Both the position numbers and the translations under genes were made by a program. From the NCBI RefSeq assembly GCF_021018895.1, contig NC_079376.1, positions 11,585,001-11,649,000 on the forward strand: a stretch of 64,000 bases of DNA, in the 5' to 3' direction. The first letter of the stretch is position 1. Every line of letters starts with the position of its first letter. The stretch is from Seriola aureovittata (taxonomy: Eukaryota > Chordata > Actinopteri > Carangiformes > Carangidae). The notes beneath the pieces are model-generated. The model saw nothing but the letters and a program-made list of their open reading frames with translations, made no database searches and was not told where the DNA came from. Shown here one piece after another: positions 11,901 to 23,500 of the stretch.

Positions 11901-14872
11901 CGTGCTTTCAAAAACACTCCCAAGAAAAAGTTAATGTTTGACTTCAGCTGAAGAGATTCTGCTTATAATTGTTAATCATGTGTCAAGTGTAGTAAAAGGC
12001 AATGTGTCACTGATTGTCATGTGAGTCTTAACCAGGGTATGTTAACGGTTGATAATGTTGCGTCGCTCTGTTTCCTTTCAGCTTGATAGTGATGTAAATG
12101 TGTTCAGTCCTCCCTCCAAAGTCCAGGGGCTGTCTGGATTTGACAGCTGCTTTCACATCAGACCTCATCCTCAGTGCTCTGCAGCAACACAGATGAATGA
12201 GTTTGTCTGTTTCAGATACAGCAAGTAATGTTTACTACAGCCGAGTGCCAGTTTGGCCAGAAGATGCATCTGCATTGTGTCGATCGCCAGAGACAATGTC
12301 CCACTTATTCCCTGCTTTATGTCACATGTGCGTGTTCCCAGATTTTCACGGAATGTTCACAATCTGCAAAACTGCATAAGCATTCAAATCATTTTCATGA
12401 ATTACTCTTTCTGCCACTAGGTAGGAGCATACAGCCCTTCTGTGGGGTTTTCCTATAACCTCCAGTGCTGCCTTGAATCACCTCCTGGATCCGTCCTTCT
12501 TGGAACCCATGTAGTGAGCCCCCATTGACACTGATGATGCCTGGGTGTGACATTGGCCACATTGCCAACTGTATGCACTCACCCAAAATTATCCTTCACC
12601 TTGTTTTACCACCACCTCAGGCCACTGGCCCTGGAGCATAATGTCCTCAATTGGGGAAGTTTGCATTTCAAAGCAGCCCACTACCCCCTACCCCCTGCAC
12701 CAGCAACCCAAATGGGCAGATCCACCCTTCTCTTTTTTCCCTTGAGGGAACCATTGACATTTTCAGCAATGTAGCCATTGTTTTTCTATTGACTACCCAA
12801 GGGTGTGGTAGTGAGGGGTTTGTGTAAGGAAGGAGTAGCTCTTTGCAGGCATACTGTAACTTGCCCTTGGCTTGGATGGAATCTGAGTCCCATGCAGCTC
12901 GACTGACGAGGTTTGTTGGTTTGAGCAGAGGCCCGGCAGCAGAAGTCCTTCACGTGACTCTGACTTTGTGTGTGAAATACCAATGTGGAAGATTTCATCA
13001 TAGTGGCAGAGACAGCGGGAATCAGCCAAAGAATGTACAACAAACAGAGACTGCCACGTGCAGTGCTTGGGTGTAACTGGGCAGGCAAGCAGGGTGAGGT
13101 TATAGCAAACGTGAGTGGGGTGATACTGCCGGGTTTGTGAGATAAAGAGGTAGTAGGAGGCTAGTTGACTCAGGCCTCTCACAGGAGTGGCCTGCTGCAC
13201 AGTAACTCGGGAGTTTAAAATAGAAATAACATGCTTATTATATTAATTATGATGCACACAATGTCCAGCTGTCTCTCTAAGACTAACCTGATGATCAGAT
13301 TCATCAGGTTATTCTTTCATGACCTTTTGTGTGTCCTGAAATGACTGTTGTGTCAGGCAACATGCCTGCGTGTTTGACCTTAAATTACCATTTGTAATAA
13401 CTGCATTTTTCTCTCATATATATCTATACTGAAAGAAGCACACCCTGGCTTTCTACTTAAATGAAGTTGTGTTTGCGTAATATGGTTGACTCACCAGAGA
13501 AATCCCTCATGCAAAAAAGGAGCACCCAAGCCCCCACCTTAACCCGTACAGCTGCAGGGTGAAACCGTTGGTTCCCTCTTACAACATGTCACCGTGCCTG
13601 TGGCTGTGACTTCTAAAGCGCAGACCTGCGAGCCTGAAATATGTAGATGTGGTGCAGTTTGATCTGCACATCTAGGTCGCGGAAGTTATGAAGCTCCACT
13701 TTATTAAATGTCAAGGTTTTTGTGATTGAACCAGGCAGAACTTTAAACCACAGCCGTCACTGTTTGTAGAAACACAGTTCCTAATTCCCCTCTGTGATCC
13801 CTTTGTGTTTGACAGCTATTGTCAAACAAACAAACAAACAAACACACAAGTTTTAAATCCCACAAGTGTTAACAGCTACCATTTTGTTACAAAGTATCTG
13901 GTCATTGTCCGGTCCTGTGTCTCTTTGTGTCCTACTGAAGTGTCCGTGCGGCTGCCTGTGTGCTGTGGGGATTAAAAGCCGCCCTGCCAACAGCACGTAC
14001 ACTTGCTGTACTTGCTCCAGATGTCGCCAGTCAACAGGTGGACATGTCAGGGAGCACACTGGGACAATGGCTGCCTTTATTATCCCCACACTCGCTCGGG
14101 CGCATCTACACGTGTCAAGTCAATGCGCCACTTTTTCCATCTCTGAAAACTGTTGTCAGTTGCCTAAACCGATTAGGCAAAGCAGCTCACTGGCTTCTTA
14201 TTCACTGCAGTGACAAAAAAAAAGGGAATTGTAGTTGTGTTTGTTAAGAGACTTGGAAGAAAGGAGAATACAGAAAAGGTGAGGTCCTAACCAGATGCTA
14301 CAAATTACCCAGCAGCCTCAGTAACGCCGAGCTGAAATCCCACGCTTCATTAGCTCAGTCACCAGTGTGTTTTTGTGTGTGCGCCTTGCGTGAAGGAGGA
14401 ATGACATACTGATTGACTGCAAACTTTCCTGTCCACTGTGAACGCTTGTTGGTGTTAACAATTCACTGGCAGGAATGCTGCGTGTTCGGGTGTCACCAAT
14501 TTGCGCAAGTTGGCATTTTTCAGACAGTTGGTCATTTCTTAATCCTTCAAGAGGGAGGCTGTGTCCTTGTGACTTTCACTTTTGTTATGTAGGTCATTGC
14601 AAAAACTAAATGGTCACATGAACATATTTAGTTTATATTGGGGTCCAAAGGGTGTGTGTGTGTGAGAGAGATTTCAGTTGAGGCTACAGGCCTTGGAATG
14701 CATGATGCATTACAGTTATAGTCAGGTAATTGTGTTTGTGTGTTAAGCTGTAGAAGAAAGGCGATGTAGGGAGGCTTGAGAGGGGGAGGAGAGGTCATTG
14801 AGTGATTCCAGGGATTTCCTGGTGTTTTGTAGGCAGTGGGTTGAGACTTGAAACCCCCCTCCCCTTTCTACT

Positions 14873-14911
<39 letters not shown>

Positions 14912-17900
14912 CAGCCCTTCTTCAAGTGCTTGGGAAAGTGTGAGTGCTTTGTTTCTGCACTTGAGGGCTGTTGGCACATTTACGACACAGCACTTTTCAA
15001 CACCCCACCCTCCCCCCTATTTAGCACTTTGGCCAGCATTGATGTCAAAGTTTCATGGAAGGGCTGGACTGACCCTACACAATACATTTTAACAATTTAA
15101 CTTGTCCTTATGGAAAGTCAGTGAGGTTTGTTAAGTAGGAAGCATGGCAGATTGTTTCCAGCAGACTATAGACTGGCAAGGAAGTCAAACGAGGAACATT
15201 ATTCACACTTGGTATATTTTTATGATGACCAAATGGTTACTCTTTGCTCTTGGCTCTTAAATGTTCCTGTTTTTTTTTTTATAACGGATGTAAACTCTCT
15301 GCTCTCTAGGCTAAAAGGAAGCTGGATCTAGAGGACCCTCTTTATCTCCCAGAGTTCCGCACGCCAAAAGGCAAAGGCATCATCACAACCAGGGTACCAA
15401 GTCCAAGGAGTGAGTACACGGCGTGGATCAAATGTGAGGGGAGGAAGTGTAATGTATGCTGATTTAGAAGTCTTTCTATTCTTGTCAAAGCTTCTATTTT
15501 TTTTTTTACAAGGTAGAGGTCATTCAAAGAGAGAGCTGGAGACACAATAGGATTATTAAAACAGGAAATGGCAATGACAACAAAATCATGTGAAAAAAGC
15601 CAATAAATACTGTACAAAAGAGATAAGTCAGGAAGTAGTATAATTACAGTTCTTTACAATGGTCACAATCCAAAAGGGGCTGTTAAGGGGATGGAACTAG
15701 GTGTGAAGGGTAAGTGGACGGGGTACTTTGGGAGACTGTATGGGGGAAATGCTCAAAGAGGGCAGCTTGATGGGTTGTGGAGACGTTATCTTAAAGGATA
15801 GAAGCTCTATTAACCAGAGAGAAAAGCAGCACATGGACTAAATGTCCCAGGAACTCAGGAGCCCCAGAAACTAAAGTTTGTCAAATTATTAGACCCATTA
15901 TTATGACAGATTTAGAAAATGAAAACTTGACAAAGTTTTGGCACATGATACAATGGCACAGTGTCATCTCGTGGGAGATGGGGACAGTTCAGCTTTGCAC
16001 ACAGCAGACAGTACCATCAGGGATTATTATTCATTTTTCTGTTTCAAATACCATGCACAATACAATAAAAAGATTTATCTATGAATGAGATATCAAACAG
16101 AATGCAAAATGAGTCAGACAGGAAGAAAGACACATTCATAAAAGAGTTTGTTTTCATGGTATACTTTTGGCAAAAGCTTGAATGACTAATGCAAGTATCT
16201 GAATCAGTACTCCACATCAGCTGATCAACTGAATGAAGTACTCAAATTAGTTCAGAAAAACAGGATATATGTGCACTTCAAGTACATGCTTAAATATCTG
16301 CTCTGCTTCACACCGTTCTCCCCTCACGTTCCATTTGTCTGCATCTTCGCCCCTCAGCTCCAAAGTCTCCAGGTGAGCGGACGCGCTACGACACCTCCTT
16401 GGGCCTGCTGACTAAGAAATTTGTGGGTCTGATTGCTGAGTCTCCTGATGGAGTTCTTGACCTGAACTGGGCCACAGAGGTTCTGGAGGTCCAGAAGAGA
16501 CGCATCTATGACATCACCAACGTCCTTGAGGGAGTCCAGCTGATCAGAAAAAAATCAAAGAATAACATCCAATGGCTGTGAGTTGAAATGGATCAGCAGA
16601 GATTTAATAACCAGAATGAGAATAATCTGAAATTCCAGCTAATAGAAGACATAGTTGGAGGGAAATGGGTCAGACATTTAGATGCATTCACTTTCTCTGG
16701 TCAGATCATGGCTCTTGTTAATAAATCTGTCAGCAACACAGTTTTATCAGCATTTGATGCAAGAACTTCTGACTTCTGACCCAGCAGTACAACACCATAA
16801 ACTACAGTCTCCAAATGATGATGAATGAACAGCTCTCTGACACAGTCACAAGTGAAACCACATTCCACAAAGGTTGTGTTTATTGAAGAGCTGTTGTGTT
16901 TGATTGCATAGCAGCAACTCAGTGTATGGATTCCTGCTCACACATCTGCCACCTAGTGGCTGTAACTAGACAACGCTGAATCACCACCATGTAGAAAGCT
17001 TACTATCTGTTACACCATCTGCACTGTTACTCATTTTAATGCAATCAAATCAACTCATCAAACTTTCAATCCTTTTTTGCTTATTTCCATGCTTATGTGT
17101 GGTCCTGCAGGGTTGGAGATGTATTCGAGGGCGGTGCAGGTGGAGGAGAGAAGGCTTGTGCCCTGAGGAAAGAGCTGGGAGACCTGGAGCGAGCAGAGAG
17201 ATCTCTGGATGAACTGATTCACTCCAGCACCACACAGCTCAAACAACTCACTGAATATAAAGACAATCAGAGATATCCTTTACATACGTCTCGGTGTTTG
17301 ATTACATTCCCGCTACAACTCTCCTGTGTTTGGTTACAAAGCAAACATCCACTTAATATCTGTTGCTGTTGTTACCCTTGACCCCGCACTGCACGTTTGG
17401 CTATGTGACATACCAGGACATCCGCTCCATCGGCAGTCTCCGAGACCAGACAGTCATTGCCGTCAAGGCCCCAGCTGAGACCAAGCTGGAGGTGCCGGAC
17501 ACAGCGGGGGTGAGAGCGCATCTTTGTTTGAATTTTACACTGTGTTCTGCTTGTTTCCTCCTTCTCACCTCTTTCGGTTTGTAGGCCTCTGCACTCAATA
17601 TACATTTTTTATAATATAATGTGCGATATTGCTGTCAGATGGATTTAAGTCTTGTAAAAAGTTTTATGACAAATTAGTTTGGCAGGAACATTGAGTAACC
17701 CAGATCATTAATGATTGTACAAACACATTTTTTGTTGGTTAAAACTAAAAGAAAGATAAATGAAATACAAGCAAGGAAACTAGTAACTACTTAACTAGTG
17801 TGTCTCATGTGCTAAATAGCAATCTGTGTCCCTTTCTCCTTACAGCAGGGGTCATTACAGATCTATTTAAAGAGTAAGAACGGCCCCATTGAAGTCTACC

Positions 17901-18759
17901 TGTGTCCAGAGGAGGGTCTTGAAGATGCTAGCCCAGTGAAGAGCGCTGTCACCCCTAAAAAGGAGTTCCCTCAGCCCCTCTGCCCTCCAGCTGTAACACC
18001 AGTGGCACCACCAAGTTACACCATCAAAGAGGAGCCTGTCGAATGTAAGCTGGAGTCTCTGAAGGGTCACGTACCGTACTGTCGGATTCTAACTTTAGCA
18101 CTAACTGTCCAGTTTGAGGAGGCACAGGTTTTTAGGCATGCACTCTAAGGATTAAAATAATAATAATTTTGACATTTATACTCTTAGTATTGCTTTCTTG
18201 CTGTGTTGCAGTAGTTGCGAATATCAATGTCTGCGTGTTAGCTGAGGAGCTGGAGCCAGGAGAGAATTAGCTTAGCTTAAAATTAAGACTGGAAGCAGAG
18301 GTGAACGGCTAGACTCAGTCCCGAGTTCAAACATGTGCTCAACAGAACCTCTAAAGCTCAGTAGACATGACATTTTGTGGTTACATGCTGTTAAACTGTA
18401 GAGTTGCGCAGTAGAACCCCACACTCAGCCACGCAGAACTAAACTTCAGCCTCTCCCCTGCTCTGTCCTTTCCTCAAAACACAGGCGCCATGTCTACAGC
18501 AGCTCCAACCACCTCCTCAGCTGCAGCCTCCAGTTCTTCTCTGCTGGACGTAGAGGGCCTGTTGGGTTTGCCCCCGAGCCTGCTGCAGATCACAGAGGAC
18601 CAGCTTCCTGGCACCTCATTCACCCCAGATCCCAACACACCCTTTGTCAGTTTCTCTCCACCCTTGGACCACAACGATTACCTCTGGAGCCTGGAGGATG
18701 GCGAGGGAGTGTCAGATTTCTTCGACACCTATGATCTTGGAGATTTGTTGTCCAGCTGA
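8964..18759 (+). CDS. e2f2: Transcription factor E2F2
   Basis: Seven coding exons join in phase: 8964-9227, 15310-15409, 16358-16577, 17111-17272, 17395-17509, 17846-18044, 18485-18759. The product is 444 residues (human E2F2: 437). It binds E2F sites as a heterodimer with DP proteins and drives S-phase genes. Visible parts are the TPHGPE...GRLP segment shared with human E2F2, the cyclin A docking motif AKRKLDLE (from residue 89), the winged-helix DNA-binding domain (about 129-195; [12 protein letters not shown], ending NNIQWL), the leucine-zipper/dimerisation segment (about 200-245), the marked box (about 249-310; [33 protein letters not shown]), and the C-terminal pocket-protein binding transactivation motif ([11 protein letters not shown]...YDLGDLL). 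Intron 4 is AT-AC. The start is the first of two tandem ATGs (MMRMPKG). Conserved order with id3 and asap3 favours E2F2 over E2F1 or E2F3. Confidence 0.95.
9228..15309 (+). other. e2f2: e2f2 intron 1
   Basis: A 6.1-kb intron (donor GTAAAG, acceptor CTCTCTAG). It contains interrupted TG repeats (about 10879-10946), an AAAC run near 13829 and a CA repeat (14877-14907). Several 60-140 codon open frames occur on both strands (for example near 12.8-13.2 and 13.9-14.2 kb). They carry no domain I recognise and overlap one another, so I do not call genes. Confidence 0.7.
17273..17394 (+). other. e2f2: Probable U12-type AT-AC intron (e2f2 intron 4)
   Basis: The 122-bp intron begins ATATCCTTT (17273-17281), the exact U12 5' splice-site consensus. 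Near its end it has CCCTTGAC (branch A at about 17381), close to the TTCCTTRAC branch consensus and 13 nt from the terminal AC (17393-17394). Only this boundary restores the E2F frame: exon 4 ends in AG and exon 5 starts with G, giving Arg followed by [10 protein letters not shown]. There is no usable GT-AG pair at the homologous position. E2F genes are on published lists of U12-intron genes. Confidence 0.88.
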
Positions 18760-20580
18760 GATCCAGTGGGGGAAAAAATTTAAGAGGAAGAGGGGGAAAT
18801 ATTTAATTGAATGCCTTCTCGAAGTAGGAAATATTACACTATGAAGCCATCACTCTTTGTTTTTGCCATGCCTGTTTTAATGTCAATGATTCCAAAAGGG
18901 TGATTTACCCCCTTTTAATTAATTTTAATAAAGTAAAAATAACAATTGTACGTATAATTGTAAAAAAAAAAAAAGCCCAGACAGGGAGGATGGGTAAGAC
19001 TGAGATCGACACTGATTTGTATAACCTCCAACCATACAGAAACACTGTTTAAAAAGCAGGGATTGTTTTGGACTTTCTGTCACATTTTTCAGATTGTGCT
19101 ACGAAGATAAACATTTGTAACGTCATACAAACATAGGAGTTATTATGCATATCACAGCAACAGCAAAAGACCTGATAACATTTGGGTATCAGGCGGTGTT
19201 TATGGTGTGACATCTCAGGAACTTTTATTTTTTTCTTTTTCTTCCTTGTTTCCAAAGTCTAAATGTTTGTGCCAGTCTTTGGCCCGTAGGGGGCAGCCTT
19301 GTATTATGTCAGCTTTAACTGCCGTGCAGCTTTACAGGATTCAATCACTGGATGAGAGAAAGCTAAAGCCATGAAGAACCATTCACAGGGTGTTTTTGTA
19401 GGAGTCCTAGTGTCTTCAACACGGACCAAATGAAGCTGTGAATCACTTGTTTAACACCAGCCTTGTAGATCTGCTTGCATCTACAGCTTGAACATGCAGT
19501 ATCGTGTGAAATCTGAGCATAGACATTAGACATACAACTGATTTTGAAAGTGCTGATGTTGCGTCTGTCTAATCAAGTTTGCTCTTTCCTGCCTTAAGCT
19601 TTTCGTCAGGCCTTGTACCTGTTTGGTGCTGCGCTGTGTGCCAATCTATGCAGGTTGAGACACCCGATACTGGACCCACAGCCAGAGTTAAGTGACCGAT
19701 AATGGTGGCAGAACAAGAGGATCACACGCTCTGTCTTGTAGGTTTAGCAGCTTTGGTTTCAAATCCAGTTTTCTCCCCAATTGATAGTGGAATTTTAATT
19801 GATGATTTTGTTTTATTTGCTTGTGTAAAACTACTATTGTATTTCTGAGGAAATAACCCAAAAGAATGAAATCCAACATCTGTGTTGCAGGTGTGGTGGA
19901 AGGTCAGTTAATTAATGTAATTAAGGTTTAATAAGAGGAACGTTTTCTTTTTCCTCTGCTTGTTCTGAAATGAATGAAGTCTGTTGATTAAACAGCAACA
20001 GAAACAATGAGGAATTGATCTTAACTGTTCAGAATTTAGGCCCATGAATGCTCTCCCTCATGTTATGGTGCAACCCTTTTCTCAATGTCAGAGACGTGCA
20101 CCTGAGATCAGAGCGGTTGCAACTTTTATCTGTTAAAGTTTTTTTTTTTTTTTATAAAGCATTCTAGACATTTGGAAATTTGAATTTCATGCTGATGTGT
20201 TTTTGGCTTTCCCTCTACATTGCAGAGATAAGCTAACTGTCCTGTCCTAACAAAACTTGAAACTGTGTGCTTGTGTGTGTGTATTTGATAGCTTGGGAAA
20301 TGGGTGTCATGGTGTGTTTGTGTGTGTGTTTTTACAGTGTAGATTAGAGAATGTGAATTCAGAATTTGTTGGTTTTTTTTTTTTGATGAGCATTATTTTT
20401 CTGGTATTTGTACATAATTTGTTTTGTATTTATACCTATTTTTTTCTGAAATTTTTTGGAAGTTGATACTGGCCTTTCTGCAGAGGGCACGACTGTTTTT
20501 TGTATGACATGCAGCACTTAATATTTTGTAATATTGTGTGGTCTGTTTGAAATGATTAAATAAATACTAAAGCCATGGTT
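18760..20580 (+). other. e2f2: e2f2 3' UTR with alternative poly(A) signals
   Basis: AATAAA occurs at 18927-18932 (proximal) and 20559-20564 (distal). The distal one ends a U-rich stretch typical of long 3' UTRs. A Pumilio-type TGTACATA lies at 20409-20416 and would be kept only in the long form. Which site is used is not determinable from the sequence. Confidence 0.55.
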
Positions 20581-20599
20581 TACACTTGGAATTATGATA

Positions 20600-23500
20600 C
20601 ATTTTTATTTTAATCACTTTCCATGTCAGAAACCTGTAGTTTCTATTGCATTTTTTTTAAATTTAGTTCTTCTCACTGAACTTTTCTTTTTTTCATCTAG
20701 GCTCACCATCAATACATCTTCTAGCTTCTGCAATGTCATCCTTTATCTGATCTGACTCTTACTGGAAAAATCCATTCATATAAGGGCTCATTGCATTTCA
20801 CTGGCTCAAATCAAAATATGGAGTCCTGTGTCTAAAACCAGCAAGGGTATGGCCACTGAGGATATTGATCTAATAAGAATTGACATTCCCAGAGGAAGCA
20901 GAATGGGCAGACATGAAGAGTGACAAAGACACTGAATGAGCTATAAACATGTTCCGACAGGTTGACAAAACCCACCCATCATTCTTTGTGAGTTGGTTGC
21001 TTTGGAAACAAGCTCACAAAAGGCAGGGGGCAGGCAGGAGGTCAAAGTTCAGTGGGTCAGTGTGGAATGGGGTTAATGCATTCTGGGGGAAATACATTTG
21101 CATGGAAATATAGCACAGATTTGCTACTTAATATATGTGTGTATAGTGTTGCGTGTTACTTATCTTTGAGAATGACTGAAATGGAATAATGGAAAATGAT
21201 TTAAAAAAAAAAAAAAGCTGAATGGAATAATGGACAGTCAAATACATGAGGAGTGTTCAGTGTGGGTTGTTCCTTAGTTACTAGACAAGGGTCAGCCAGA
21301 TGTTATTGTTATTGTGACTCTATTCTTCAGAGAGAACCTTATTCTTTTGAGGTGAAGTTTATTGGCCAAATCACTTAGCCACAGTTAACTTCCTTCTTCT
21401 GGCAGAATGTCAAAATGATTTTTTTCACTGTAATCAGAACATACAGGAGAGAAGTTGCTGCTGTGCTCTGTTTAATACAGATGTGGAATCAGAATTTCCC
21501 AGTACAATTAAGACAGGATGAGGTAAAAGGAGTCTCTTGTGCTTCAGCCCCTCCACTAATGGAGGTTTGTAGCTCTCAGAGTAGGACAGGATCAGGTTCA
21601 ATGTAGATATTAAGAATATGAGAGAATGATTTAAAAGTTTTTGTCCAATATCTCTCTATCCTGGGACACAGAACGACACCATGGAGGACATTCGCCTCTG
21701 CGATAGTGCATTTATCACACAGTGGGGAGATGTCTGGAAACGTGTTGGAAAGCTTTGATTTCAAATAAGTAATTTAATATACGATCAAAAGTTTATGGAC
21801 CCTATACTCTAAAGGACGTGTATGAAGACAGGAAACACACATTTATTGTATGCTCACAACAGACGAACATTCAAATGTTGTCAGCAGAGCTTAAGTGAGG
21901 AAAAAAAAGACTTGAGCTTCTGTCTCTGCTTGCACATGGTCGACTGTGCCAGTTTTTTTTTTTTTTTCTAACTCTGGCATGTGCCTGTTTCTGAGCCAAC
22001 ATCAGGTGTGTTTTAGTGTTAAGTGTCTATTAACAGATGTTGCGCACAACAGCTCATGTGTTTAACAAGAGGTCACAAACTGAAGTGTCAGACACCACAT
22101 ACACACACATAGCCTTCGACTGGGTGGTTTATATGCTATCTAAACAACAGAGCACCTCAGTTATGTTACGTCACACCTTCAGACCAGCTGCTGTGACAAC
22201 AAGAGACTGAAGTAAATATTGTTAGCTGAATGCTTAATTTGCCAAAAGACTTCAATGGGTTTCTGTGTGCTGCTGCCATCGCATAAATAAGGTGACAGCT
22301 CGTCAATGCGCAGCACCAACCTGTGGCCAAAACACTGCATGTCATTGTTTAAGGCTGCAGGACACATTATTTTCATTAAGAGTGGGAGCAATTTATTGAC
22401 TATAGTTGGTGCTTTTAGGTGCACACACAATCTCACTTAGAGCCACTGAAAGCCTTGAACTGACTCTGGTAAAGTATGACGTCTAAGCAGGTCTAAAAAG
22501 GCCATTTCTAAATCATTTTTTTTCTTCTTGGAGGTATAAAAGCACTTAGTTATCCATTCAGATATTCAATGAATAAATTGAAGTTATTCAACAGATAGTT
22601 GGAATGGTACCAGGAAAATGTGAATTTAATTTTTCCTCAGAATTATTAGTAAATGTCTTGATTGACACTGTGATGTTGTGAATCCTATGTAACTCTGCCT
22701 TTATAAAGGACTATGAATCACAAACAGGTTTGACTCCCTGGTCCCTGTCTGGAAAATGTTCTTGTTGCCATACCAAGTGTGACGACAGGGCATGCTGGAG
22801 AGGACGTCTTCCTGAGGGTGGGGTTCATGGGCGGATATGTTGGCAGGCGAGAGGCAAGAGGTAATGCATGACACTGGACTGATACGCCTCAGCCAGTGAG
22901 TCAAGGATGATCACTAAATCTGTCACTAAATCTGATGCAAACCATCATCAAAGGTGTTTTCTAGCACATACTACACAGTTTCCTGAGGTCAATAGCTTTC
23001 AATCGAGGGCCTATCCTGTTCAAGACACTTCATAATTATTCCAGTGGGAAACTTGAATCACAATGTTAGACAATAAATCAACACCCCCCCCCCCCCTTTC
23101 TTTCTTTCTCTCTCCAGTCCTCCCATTTTCAGTCAACCGTGTTGACCAGAAGAGGGGGTATTTTACGGTAAGCCTGGGCCTCATGGCTTGACAGGGGTAG
23201 TAAATTGATAGCAGAACCAGTGGAGCTGAGTCAACATGCAGATTGGAGAGGGAGGGAGATTTTTCAGTAGAGTTGTTAGTAGACATTATGCTACTCCTCT
23301 GGGCTGCTGGGAAGCAGCAAGGAAATCCTGGCAGCTGCAATCTTTACTGGAAGATGTCGCCACGACCTCTGCGTTGCTGCGGGTGTGCGTGCGTCAGAGA
23401 GAAAGAGAGAAGCTGCATTTGGTGTACTTCACTTCCAGACAGCCAAAACTTCAACTGCTCACAGGCTATGTGCAGACTTGGTGTGAAGAAAAAAAGGAAT

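Noticed and set aside
12786..14247. Overlapping 75-135 codon frames on both strands in e2f2 intron 1
   Set aside because: No recognisable domain, no paired splice evidence and mutual overlap; most likely chance frames in a less AT-rich part of the intron.
17273..17394. A GT-AG intron between e2f2 exons 4 and 5
   Set aside because: No GT/AG pair at this place joins the conserved TEYKDNQR and YVTYQDIR segments in frame; the AT-AC boundary does so exactly.
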